Shown here in pieces: positions 6,421-12,892 of a stretch of 17,465 nt of DNA. The stretch covers positions 1 to 17,465 of the forward strand of contig JAGHBN010000040.1 in NCBI GenBank assembly GCA_021160985.1. The letters run 5' to 3'. Source of the DNA: Thermococcus sp. Lineage in GTDB: Archaea > Methanobacteriota_B > Thermococci > Thermococcales > Thermococcaceae. The position numbers were made by a program, and so were the translations under genes. Below the pieces are notes generated by a model, which was not told the DNA's origin, did not search any database, and saw only the letters and a program-made list of their open reading frames with translations. Positions within the stretch are counted from its first letter, which is position 1; each line of letters begins with the position of its first letter.

Positions 6421-6432
6421 AAACTTAAAAAC
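6421..6432 (-). promoter_or_regulatory. TATA-like element before ferritin-like copy B
   Basis: The minus strand reads TTTTTAAGTTT about 36 nt before GTG 6391, giving a predicted leader of about 10 nt that contains the ribosome binding site. Copy B may therefore be transcribed on its own as well as by read-through from copy A. The remaining bases up to 6558 show no gene. Confidence 0.4.
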
Positions 6433-6558
6433 ATGATGCTCAATTCATAAGTCTCTTCCTCCTGCTATTTTCCAATAATGAATACCCAAAAACTTAAATT
6501 CTTTGCCCGGGAACGCCCAATCCGCCAAAAGGGGTTTCTGCTTCTCAACAGAGATTGG

Positions 6559-6578
6559 GAGAATGGGGGAGCATTCTC
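6559..6578. repeat. perfect 7-bp inverted repeat abutting a stop codon
   Basis: GAGAATG (6559-6565) and CATTCTC (6572-6578) are perfect inverted copies around a 6-nt loop. The hairpin begins directly after the stop codon of ferritin-like copy A (6579-6581 on the minus strand). No T-run follows on the minus strand, so it is more likely an mRNA 3'-end stabiliser or processing site than a terminator. Confidence 0.45.
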
Positions 6579-7127
6579 TTATTCTGCCTCCTCGGGAGAC
6601 TCTCCAAAGAGCTCCACGTAGAGCTTTTTCAGCTTTTCGTAATGTGTATTTTCAACCCCCGCCAGCCATTTGAGGGTCCCCCTCACCTCTTCATCGACAG
6701 TTTGTGTCGCCAAGTATTCATAGACGTCGTGTGCAATTTTCTCCGTGCCCATCAGGTATTCGAGAATCTCCTTAAGTCTTCCCTGGTACACCAGCCCCCT
6801 CAGCTTATTTTCAGACAGTGCCACTTCAAGGGAAGGCACATCCACCTTGACAACTTCCTCGTTCGGATACATCGTGCGGTACAGCTTTAGTAGGGCCTCT
6901 GCATGATCCAGACAGTCTTTATACATTTCCAAAAAAAGCTTTGGAACCCTCTCGTCCCAAGTGGCCTCCTTGCTAATGACATAGAGCTTGTGATACATTT
7001 CAGCCTCTTCAACCTCCTGACCCATCCAGTATGCAAGGAGCTCCTTGGTGCTGAGCTTTAATATATCCTCCAAAATCCGCTTGAACTTCGACTTTTCTTC
7101 CTCAGTTTTAAAGCGCTGCTCAGACAT
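6579..7127 (-). CDS. ferritin-like (rubrerythrin-fold) protein, copy A
   Basis: A 182-residue helical protein clearly homologous to copy B downstream: YWMGQEVEEAEMYHKLYVIS aligns with YKIKAEVEEAEVYYRLYELS, and both keep SKExTWxExxPKxFxxxYxxxLxHAExLxxLY and VxxPSxxxxL. The expected ligands are acidic residues of helix 1, the glutamate in GTEKIAHDVYEY of helix 3 and ENTH in helix 4. Helix 2 reads KDCLDHAE, where the residue three before the histidine is cysteine. The function is probably oxidative-stress or iron related, judged by fold only. ATG 7127 has AGGTGA about 7 nt upstream and a TATA box at 7161-7175. It lies 187 bp upstream of copy B on the same strand. Confidence 0.77.
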   Translation of the reverse strand: MSEQRFKTEEEKSKFKRILEDILKLSTKELLAYWMGQEVEEAEMYHKLYVISKEATWDERVPKLFLEMYKDCLDHAEALLKLYRTMYPNEEVVKVDVPSLEVALSENKLRGLVYQGRLKEILEYLMGTEKIAHDVYEYLATQTVDEEVRGTLKWLAGVENTHYEKLKKLYVELFGESPEEAE

Positions 7128-7160
7128 ATCAGTTCACCTATGTACAGAGTCGTGGCTTCA

Positions 7161-7196
7161 GAGTTTTTATACCTTTTGTCATGCGATTGATTTTTA
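7161..7196. promoter_or_regulatory. divergent promoters: ferritin-like copy A and COG1031 gene
   Basis: On the minus strand GGTATAAAAACTC (7161-7173) is a strong TATA box about 40 nt before ATG 7127. On the plus strand GATTTTTAAGAG (about 7187-7198) lies about 27 nt before ATG 7220, the spacing of a leaderless archaeal mRNA. The two elements are close enough that a bound regulator could affect both genes. Confidence 0.5.
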
Positions 7197-7219
7197 AGAG
7201 GCAAAACAGACCCCCCACC

Positions 7220-8965
7220 ATGATAGTCGCCACCATAGACGGCTACACTGACGAGCCCGCAGGCCTCGGCGTTCCGCCTTATCTCGGAATATATCCCAGA
7301 TACGCCTATGGGGCAATAAAAAAGGCCAGAAAAGACTCGAGAGTATTCTACCTCACCATCGACGACTTAAGGGCAACTTTTCTGGGGGAAGGGGGCATTG
7401 CAACAAGAAACAAGACCCCAAACTTCCCCATGGTGGAGACCATACTGAAAAAAGCCGATGTGATCGTGTATATAGGCGGGCTCCACACCCCCGGCAAGTA
7501 CCTCTCAGCAGTCCCGTCCCAGATAGAGGAGGTCGCCGCGTTTATTAAACCGTTCAGCGGCACAAAGATACTCGGAGGCCCCGCATTTATGGGCTCTGCC
7601 CACATGGGAGGCTACAAGATAACCTCAAGGGAACTGCAGATTGCGCATTCAATCTTTGACCACGTTGTTTATGGGGATCTGGAGGCGTTTCTGTTCGATT
7701 ATATAAGAAATCCGCGGGAGGCCGATCCCTTCCGATTTAGGACTTATGAAGAGCTTAGAGACTATGCAATACTCGGATCCGAAGTTGCCGAGCAGTTCCC
7801 AGGATACCCGGACAAAATCATAGTCGAGATTGAAACGCAGAGGGGATGTCCAAAGGCTATGGGTATCGGAGGATGTTCCTTCTGCACGGAACCCGCCAGG
7901 TACAAGAGCGTGGAAGACAGGCCTGCAGAGGACGTTGTGGCGGAGGTGAAGAGCCTCTACGAGAAGGGAATAAGGCATTTCAGGATCGGAAGACAGAGCT
8001 GCATATTCTCATACATGGCAAAGCCTGACGGCAGAGTTCCGATTCCCAACCCCGACGCTCTTGAAAAGCTCTTCAAAGGGATCAGGGCTGCTGCCCCAGA
8101 AGTAAAGACCCTCCACGTTGACAACGCCAACCCAGCGGTGATAGCGAACTACCCGGAGGAAAGCAGGAGGATAGCAAAGACGCTGGTGAAGTACGGAACC
8201 CCCGGAAACGTAGCCGCCTTTGGCCTTGAGAGTGCAGACCCAAAGGTCGCCAGGCTCAACAACCTGAACGCAACTGCCGAAGAAACCTATCAGGCGGTTA
8301 AGATCCTCAACGAAGTCGGGGGAAGACGCGGGCCAAACGGACTCCCCTGGCTTCTGCCGGGCATAAACATCATCTTTGGCCTCCCCGGCGAGACCAAGAA
8401 AAGCTACGAGATAACGTTTCAGTTCCTAAAGAAGCTCCTTGATGACGGACTCATGGTCAGGAGGATCAACATCAGGCAGGTTGTCGTGTTTCCTGGAACG
8501 CCGCTTTGGAACATGAGAAACAAGGTCAGGACAGAGAAGCACAAGAGGCTGATACACCACTACAAGTACAAGATACGTCACGAGATTGACCTGCCCATGC
8601 TCAGGAGGGTCGTCCCAGCGGGCACCGTTCTTAGAGATGTCCTGGCAGAGGTGCATGAGGGGGGGCTGACCTTTGGCCGTCAGCTGGGCAGTTATCCCCT
8701 AATCGTAGGGATTCCAAAAGAGATAGAACTCGGAAGGTTCTACGACGTTTTGATTGTGAACCATGGGATAAGAAGCATTACAGGAGTCCACATTCCTGTA
8801 AACATCAACAGGGAAAGCCCGAAAATCCTGGGAATGCTCCCAGGGATAGGGAAGAAGACCGTTCCAAAAATACTGTCCCACAGACCCTTCCGGTCAAAGG
8901 ATGAGTTCTTCAAGGTGGTTGGGGAGGAAAAAAGGAAACTTCTAGAGGGAGTGATCACGGATTAA
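7220..8965 (+). CDS. radical SAM protein with C-terminal helix-hairpin-helix (COG1031-like)
   Basis: A 581-residue protein matching the archaeal radical SAM family with a C-terminal HhH (COG1031); its reaction is unknown. The N-terminal 200 residues (IVATIDGYTDEPAGLGVPPY, VIVYIGGLHTPG, KILGGPAFMG) look like a Rossmann, B12-binding-like domain. The cluster motif RGCPKAMGIGGCSFCTEP gives cysteines 210, 219 and 222, spaced Cx8Cx2C, not the usual Cx3Cx2C. The barrel continues through FRIGRQSCIFSY, AAFGLESADP and IIFGLPGET. The last 60 residues contain LGMLPGIGKKTVPKIL, a DNA/RNA-binding HhH. I prefer ATG 7220 over ATG 7181: a TATA box sits 27 nt before 7220, and the added 13 residues would overlap it. 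A nucleic-acid substrate is plausible, by inference. The 3' end overlaps the convergent gene by 11 bp. Confidence 0.86.
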   Translation: MIVATIDGYTDEPAGLGVPPYLGIYPRYAYGAIKKARKDSRVFYLTIDDLRATFLGEGGIATRNKTPNFPMVETILKKADVIVYIGGLHTPGKYLSAVPSQIEEVAAFIKPFSGTKILGGPAFMGSAHMGGYKITSRELQIAHSIFDHVVYGDLEAFLFDYIRNPREADPFRFRTYEELRDYAILGSEVAEQFPGYPDKIIVEIETQRGCPKAMGIGGCSFCTEPARYKSVEDRPAEDVVAEVKSLYEKGIRHFRIGRQSCIFSYMAKPDGRVPIPNPDALEKLFKGIRAAAPEVKTLHVDNANPAVIANYPEESRRIAKTLVKYGTPGNVAAFGLESADPKVARLNNLNATAEETYQAVKILNEVGGRRGPNGLPWLLPGINIIFGLPGETKKSYEITFQFLKKLLDDGLMVRRINIRQVVVFPGTPLWNMRNKVRTEKHKRLIHHYKYKIRHEIDLPMLRRVVPAGTVLRDVLAEVHEGGLTFGRQLGSYPLIVGIPKEIELGRFYDVLIVNHGIRSITGVHIPVNINRESPKILGMLPGIGKKTVPKILSHRPFRSKDEFFKVVGEEKRKLLEGVITD

Positions 8966-9743
8966 CTTCCGAGACCGTGCTGTTGTTCGGCCACTGGAAG
9001 TTTATTAGGTGCTCAACCAGCACAACCTCCGCCCTCAAGGTATCGTCTGTTGTTGCCTCAAACACCAGCAGTCCCTTTCTGGGCACGAAAACCCTGTTCC
9101 CGGCCCCCCCCTCTGCAGGGCCTATGAGCAGCACCGCCAGGTTCTTTGAGTTTCCGAGGCTGCCCCTGCCAAGCTCAAACTTTGTCCAGAAATCAAGGTA
9201 GCCTTTCCTGTTGCGCTTCATCACCTCCTGAAACGCGTACTTCCTCGCCGTTGTGTTGTTGTATCCCATGGCAATTCCCTTAAGGTAGTACACCGTGCTG
9301 AAGATATTGCTGACGAAGGCTGTTACCTCCATGACCGCCACAGTACGCTGGGTGCAGCTCCCCATGTACACCTCGGGCTGGTCTTTACAGTCCTTGACGG
9401 AGGGATCGCCGAGGATTATGGTGTATGAGTCATAGATCGACCTCAAGGTTGTGTTCAGGTCAACCACTGGGCTCCCGGTGATGTAGCTTTCAACCGCGAT
9501 CTTATAAACCTGCGAACCCTCGGGAACCTTGTTTCCCTGGGCCAGGTATTCCTGGAACTCCTGGAGCGTCATGGAGTAGAACTGACCTGCTGGCGTCTTT
9601 ACAACAACGTAATCCACGACTGTAACGGGCTCACCCGGATCAACGACTTTCGAGTACGAAGCGTAGCCGTATCCAATGTAGGCCAATGGAGCCAGCACCA
9701 CCAAGAGCACCACTAAAGCTACTGCAAGATTTCTCGTCTTCAA
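8955..9743 (-). CDS. membrane-anchored exported protein downstream of the S-layer gene
   Basis: A 262-residue protein with an N-terminal membrane helix (about residues 6-27, AVALVVLLVVLAPLAYIGYGY) and an extracellular body. The body has several N-x-T/S sites and two close cysteines in DCKDQPEVYMGSCTQ that could form a disulfide. I do not recognise the family. It follows the S-layer gene by about 50 nt on the same strand, so some transcripts probably cover both, and a role at the cell surface is likely. TTG 9743 is preferred over TTG 9749 because GGGGG (9752-9756) is 8 nt from the former and only 2 nt from the latter. No ATG start is available near this position. The C-terminus overlaps the convergent radical SAM gene by 11 bp. 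Confidence 0.7.
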   Translation of the reverse strand: MKTRNLAVALVVLLVVLAPLAYIGYGYASYSKVVDPGEPVTVVDYVVVKTPAGQFYSMTLQEFQEYLAQGNKVPEGSQVYKIAVESYITGSPVVDLNTTLRSIYDSYTIILGDPSVKDCKDQPEVYMGSCTQRTVAVMEVTAFVSNIFSTVYYLKGIAMGYNNTTARKYAFQEVMKRNRKGYLDFWTKFELGRGSLGNSKNLAVLLIGPAEGGAGNRVFVPRKGLLVFEATTDDTLRAEVVLVEHLINFQWPNNSTVSEVNP

Positions 9744-9771
9744 TCCCAAAACCCCCAGAAAAGGAATTAAC

Positions 9772-9794
9772 TAAAAGAAAGAGGGAAAAGGCCT
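9772..9794 (-). terminator. pyrimidine-rich tract after the S-layer stop, possible partial terminator
   Basis: On the minus strand the bases following the S-layer stop read AGGCCTTTTCCCTCTTTCTTTT. This U-rich stretch could end most S-layer transcripts while letting some continue into the membrane-anchored gene. That would give a large excess of S-layer protein from one promoter. Confidence 0.45.
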
Positions 9795-11870
9795 TCAGAG
9801 TTCGCTGAGGTAGTCCATAAGGGCCTCAGCGGCAGCAAGGGTTCCCTCCCTGTCGGTACCGGCAACGAGGAGGACACCGTAGCCGCCGATGTCGGCGCAC
9901 TCAGCCTTGTAGGCCACGACAGCGCTGTCGGCACCAGTGCCGAACTCGCTCTCCCAGCCGTCGTAGTCGCTCGGGACGCCGAGCTTCTCGGCGAGGGCAG
10001 CGGTGACGCTGTTGACGACCGGACCGCCGACGAGGATGAGGTTGCTGCCGACCTGGTCAAGGCCAGCTGCCATGACCTCCTCGTCGAGCATGGTTATCGG
10101 GCTGGTGACCTTGCTGGGCTCGACGGTGGTGACCTCACCCATCGAAGTGAGGCTGTAACCCTGGAACTCATCACCAACCTCCACTTCCTGGGTCAGCAGG
10201 CCACCGACCCTGTTAACTTCGATCCATGCGCTGGCAGAGTACGTGTACTTGCCATAGTACTCATCATTATCCTCGTCCTTACATTCTCCAGAGCATATGT
10301 CCGCCGTGTACACAAGCTCGTACACTGGGTTGTTCAATGGTACCTCTATCTTAGCAGCACCCTTCTCATCCGGAAGGTCGTTGGTGTTGGTCAGCTCAAT
10401 CGCCACCACTGCCTTGGGGTACTCCACAAGGTCTATCATTCCCGATGAGTTGTCACCACCACCCGGAATGTTCGGATAGTACCAGCGGTCTCCAGTTCCC
10501 CTGACCCTCTCCGATGCAGATGCGTTGTAAATCATTCCTCTGAAGTGAACCTTCCACTCACTGTTCGGCCAGAGATCACCCTCGTTGACTGCCCTGAGGT
10601 CGGTGTAGACAAGGAGCCTTGCCTGGGTGTTGCCGTTGACACCGATGAAGGTGCTGTGGAGCGTTATGACGAGGTCGTCATCGCCGTCGCCGTCGTAGTC
10701 GCCCCAGACGCTGTAGGCCTGGTTCACGGGTATACCGATGGTGGCAGCCGGCCTGACGCCGGTGTTGTCAACGACCTTGACGAGGACCTTCTCGGTTCCG
10801 ACGATGTTTATGTCGAGGACGTTGATGGTGTACTCGTCGTTCGGACCGGCGGTGAGGGTTCCGCCGACGGTAACCCATCCTTCCTGTCCCCCAATGGCGT
10901 CCGTGGCGAGGAGGAGCACGTACTCTTGGGCACCAACGGCCTCACAGGTCGGACAGATGGTCGCGATGTCGAGTCCGGCGGAGTAGTTTCCGTAGACACA
11001 GATGGCGTGGTACTTCTCGCCAAGGAGCGTGAACGAGTCGCCCGGCTGGATACCTGGGTCGTCAATATACCATGCTGGAGATCCAGGCTCACAGCAGCTT
11101 CCCGAAACCCACTTGTACGTCCACTGAGTGAATGAGGCAGCATACGTGAAGTTGCCTGCCGGGATTAATATCTTTTCATCACCAGTCGGGTAGCTCTTTC
11201 CATCTGGGTCCACGAGCTCTATCCTGTCAATGGTCACTGTAACCTTCACATTGGGGGAAGCGCTGTCCAGGGCACTCATCCAGTCCTCAGTGGGCCCAAT
11301 CAATTTCTCAATGCGGCCAAGGGAGAGATAATAGTCATCTGCGTCCCAAAGGGCCTGCCAGCTCTCCTTAGTACCGTCGTAGTGGGGGACGTAGTAGTCA
11401 TTCCAGTACTGGTCATAAACGCTCGGCACGTAGTCAAAGTTGGGCTTGTTGCTGAATATGAAGTAGGGATATTCTTCGTAGTGTGCCCCATTGTACCAGT
11501 AGTTGGCAGCAGCAGTCTCAAGCTGGTCTTCATCGCTTACCGCGATAACATCCGGCGTCTCGTAAACCGGTATTGTGTCGGCAGTGTACGGAAGCTCCTT
11601 GAAGACAGCGGGTCCGGTGACCTCAACTTCCTTCTCGTTGTAGAGCATGGTACCAAGAGCAACGGCTATGTCGGCAGCGGCAACAACGTCCTGGGCAGCG
11701 CCCTGGCTTCCAACCACGATTTTAACGTTTGGCTGTCCGTCCTTAACAAAGAAGTCCTTGGCGGGCATCTCAGCCTCGCTCGGAATCCAGTGCACTGCGC
11801 TGGCATAGCCAACGGTTGCTCCGAGCATTGCGGCACCCGCAACAAGGGCCGCGATCTTCTTCACCTTCAT
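9795..11870 (-). CDS. S-layer protein
   Basis: A 691-residue S-layer subunit of the Thermococcales/Methanococcales type. The signal peptide is MKVKKIAALVAGAAMLGATV plus GYASA, with cleavage after residue 25. The conserved N-terminal S-layer domain (about 38-120) includes QPNVKIVVGSQGAAQDVVAA. The C-terminal domain (about 590-691) includes SNLILVGGPVVNSVTAALAE and VAGTDREGTLAAAEALMDYL. The centre is more variable: an acidic DYDGDGDDD loop at 391-399 resembles calcium-binding loops, and eight cysteines (259, 260, 291, 306, 309, 526, 530, 658) could form disulfides. Glycosylation sites are present. It would build the paracrystalline cell envelope. GGAGGTG lies 5 nt before the ATG, and a strong promoter lies upstream, in keeping with very high expression. 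Confidence 0.93.
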   Translation of the reverse strand: MKVKKIAALVAGAAMLGATVGYASAVHWIPSEAEMPAKDFFVKDGQPNVKIVVGSQGAAQDVVAAADIAVALGTMLYNEKEVEVTGPAVFKELPYTADTIPVYETPDVIAVSDEDQLETAAANYWYNGAHYEEYPYFIFSNKPNFDYVPSVYDQYWNDYYVPHYDGTKESWQALWDADDYYLSLGRIEKLIGPTEDWMSALDSASPNVKVTVTIDRIELVDPDGKSYPTGDEKILIPAGNFTYAASFTQWTYKWVSGSCCEPGSPAWYIDDPGIQPGDSFTLLGEKYHAICVYGNYSAGLDIATICPTCEAVGAQEYVLLLATDAIGGQEGWVTVGGTLTAGPNDEYTINVLDINIVGTEKVLVKVVDNTGVRPAATIGIPVNQAYSVWGDYDGDGDDDLVITLHSTFIGVNGNTQARLLVYTDLRAVNEGDLWPNSEWKVHFRGMIYNASASERVRGTGDRWYYPNIPGGGDNSSGMIDLVEYPKAVVAIELTNTNDLPDEKGAAKIEVPLNNPVYELVYTADICSGECKDEDNDEYYGKYTYSASAWIEVNRVGGLLTQEVEVGDEFQGYSLTSMGEVTTVEPSKVTSPITMLDEEVMAAGLDQVGSNLILVGGPVVNSVTAALAEKLGVPSDYDGWESEFGTGADSAVVAYKAECADIGGYGVLLVAGTDREGTLAAAEALMDYLSEL

Positions 11871-11927
11871 TTTTTACACCTCCGTTTTTGGGTTTGCACC
11901 CTAAGGTGGTCTGACATGTGTTGTCAC
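11871..11927 (-). promoter_or_regulatory. S-layer mRNA leader with two competing small hairpins
   Basis: The predicted leader is about 55 nt, long for this window. On the minus strand, CACC-TTAG-GGTG (plus 11897-11908) and GGGT-GCAA-ACCC (plus 11890-11901) overlap in the GGGTG segment, so only one can form at a time. The second has a GNRA-type GCAA loop. The second lies just upstream of GGAGGTG (plus about 11877-11883). It may stabilise this abundant mRNA or tune its translation; the role is inferred. Confidence 0.4.
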
Positions 11928-11947
11928 TAACATTCTGACCTCATGGG

Positions 11948-11964
11948 GTATATATACTTTTCGC
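11948..11964 (-). promoter_or_regulatory. strong BRE/TATA promoter of the S-layer gene
   Basis: On the minus strand GCGAAAAGTATATATACC combines a purine-rich BRE (GCGAAAA) with a perfect palindromic TATA core, GTATATATAC (11948-11957). Transcription is expected near 11925-11927. It is the best promoter in the window, as expected for the major envelope protein. Confidence 0.75.
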
Positions 11965-12007
11965 TTTCAGACCCTTTCTAAGCCAAAAAGAAGGTCGCTC
12001 ATTGCCG

Positions 12008-12024
12008 TAAAAATGAAAGAAAGC
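12008..12024 (-). terminator. T-rich terminator of the glycan/AmrS operon
   Basis: About 45 nt after the stop of the duplicated protein the minus strand reads GCTTTCTTTCATTTTTA. A second T-run, CTTCTTTTTGGC, follows at 11980-11992, just before the S-layer promoter. Together they would insulate the two units. The gap 11871-12068 holds only these elements and the S-layer promoter and leader. Confidence 0.5.
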
Positions 12025-12068
12025 TTAATTAAATGCCTATAGCACTTTCGCCTTTTGACGATAATATC

Positions 12069-12890
12069 TCACGGGTTAAGCCTGAAAGTAGTATTTGCCC
12101 TGTCCATCAGCTGTTTCTTAAGCGGCCTCGTAATGAGTTCCTGAGCAAACCCAGAAATATCGGTAAGGGCGTTCTGGAGCTCCCCCGCAGTCACATCAAT
12201 GACTTCCGGCTCTATTATCGAGAGCGCAACCGGCACGTACTTGGCCATGAGCTGGAACAGCGTCTCAAAGTCTGAAAGAACCTCCGCAGCCAGCAAAAGC
12301 TTTTTATCATCGTTAGGAGCTTTCTGCACCGTAAGCTTGTTGATCCTGCATCCCTCATATGAGAGGGCCTTTGCCATGTTAACTCTCGCAGTCTCCTCGT
12401 CCTTGTCATACACCTCAGCAACGAAGCGGTAAAGGATCTGCCTGTCCTCCACTATCATGGCCTCTATCTCGTCCCTCGAATAGCCTATTTTCGGTTCAGG
12501 AAGGTCATCAAGCTTGGGATAGATTGCAAGCCCCCCGAATTTTTCCATCAGGTTGGCCATGAAGACCGCAACGTCGCCCAGGATTTCCATCAGCTCTCGA
12601 GCGCTTATCTCCATCTTACCCGGGCGGAGGACTTCAACGACGGCAGGGGAATATCTCAGGGCAGCAAGGGCCACGTCCCTGAAAGAACCCACTATTCTCG
12701 CCTCAATAACACCAGAATACTTTAGGAGCTCCTCTTCTTCATCCTCGAGGATGTCCCCAACGGATATATCCTTGACCTCTATTGACTTCTCACCTTTAAG
12801 TGATTCCACGGTGGCCTCTATAGCCCTTTCTAAAAGTTTCTTCTCGTTGGATAAAGCTTCGATGTAAAAAATAACTTCAATTTTCTCCAT
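12069..12890 (-). CDS. internally duplicated protein of unknown function
   Basis: A 273-residue acidic, soluble protein that I do not recognise. It consists of two related halves. Residues about 60-115 align without gaps to residues 198-253, offset 138, sharing F70/F208, Y80/Y218, P82/P220, P90/P228, A97/A235, E99/E237, L100/L238, L104/L242, D106/D244 and F110/F248. Upstream, FYIEALSNEKKLLERAIEAT resembles RFVAEVYDKDEETARVNMAK. Each half looks like an alpha/beta unit of about 130 residues. No catalytic motif or metal cluster is evident; the only cysteine is C181. ATG 12890 is used because GGTGGTGA, formed by the last codons and stop of the upstream radical SAM gene, is its ribosome binding site. 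It is the last gene of the operon, so a link with AmrS is possible. Confidence 0.8.
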   Translation of the reverse strand: MEKIEVIFYIEALSNEKKLLERAIEATVESLKGEKSIEVKDISVGDILEDEEEELLKYSGVIEARIVGSFRDVALAALRYSPAVVEVLRPGKMEISARELMEILGDVAVFMANLMEKFGGLAIYPKLDDLPEPKIGYSRDEIEAMIVEDRQILYRFVAEVYDKDEETARVNMAKALSYEGCRINKLTVQKAPNDDKKLLLAAEVLSDFETLFQLMAKYVPVALSIIEPEVIDVTAGELQNALTDISGFAQELITRPLKKQLMDRANTTFRLNP

Positions 12891-12892
12891 TT

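Noticed and set aside
7181..7219. Upstream ATG adding 13 residues to the COG1031 protein
   Set aside because: The extension overlaps the TATA box that suits a leaderless start at 7220, and it has no ribosome binding site.
10545..11135. 196-residue plus-strand frame inside the S-layer gene
   Set aside because: The composition (runs of V, D, G) mirrors the S-layer codons, and there is no start signal. The S-layer frame is clearly the real one.
12026..12034. TTAATTAA palindrome between the S-layer and AmrS units
   Set aside because: A short AT palindrome in an AT-rich gap, with no spacing to a start or second copy that would suggest an operator.
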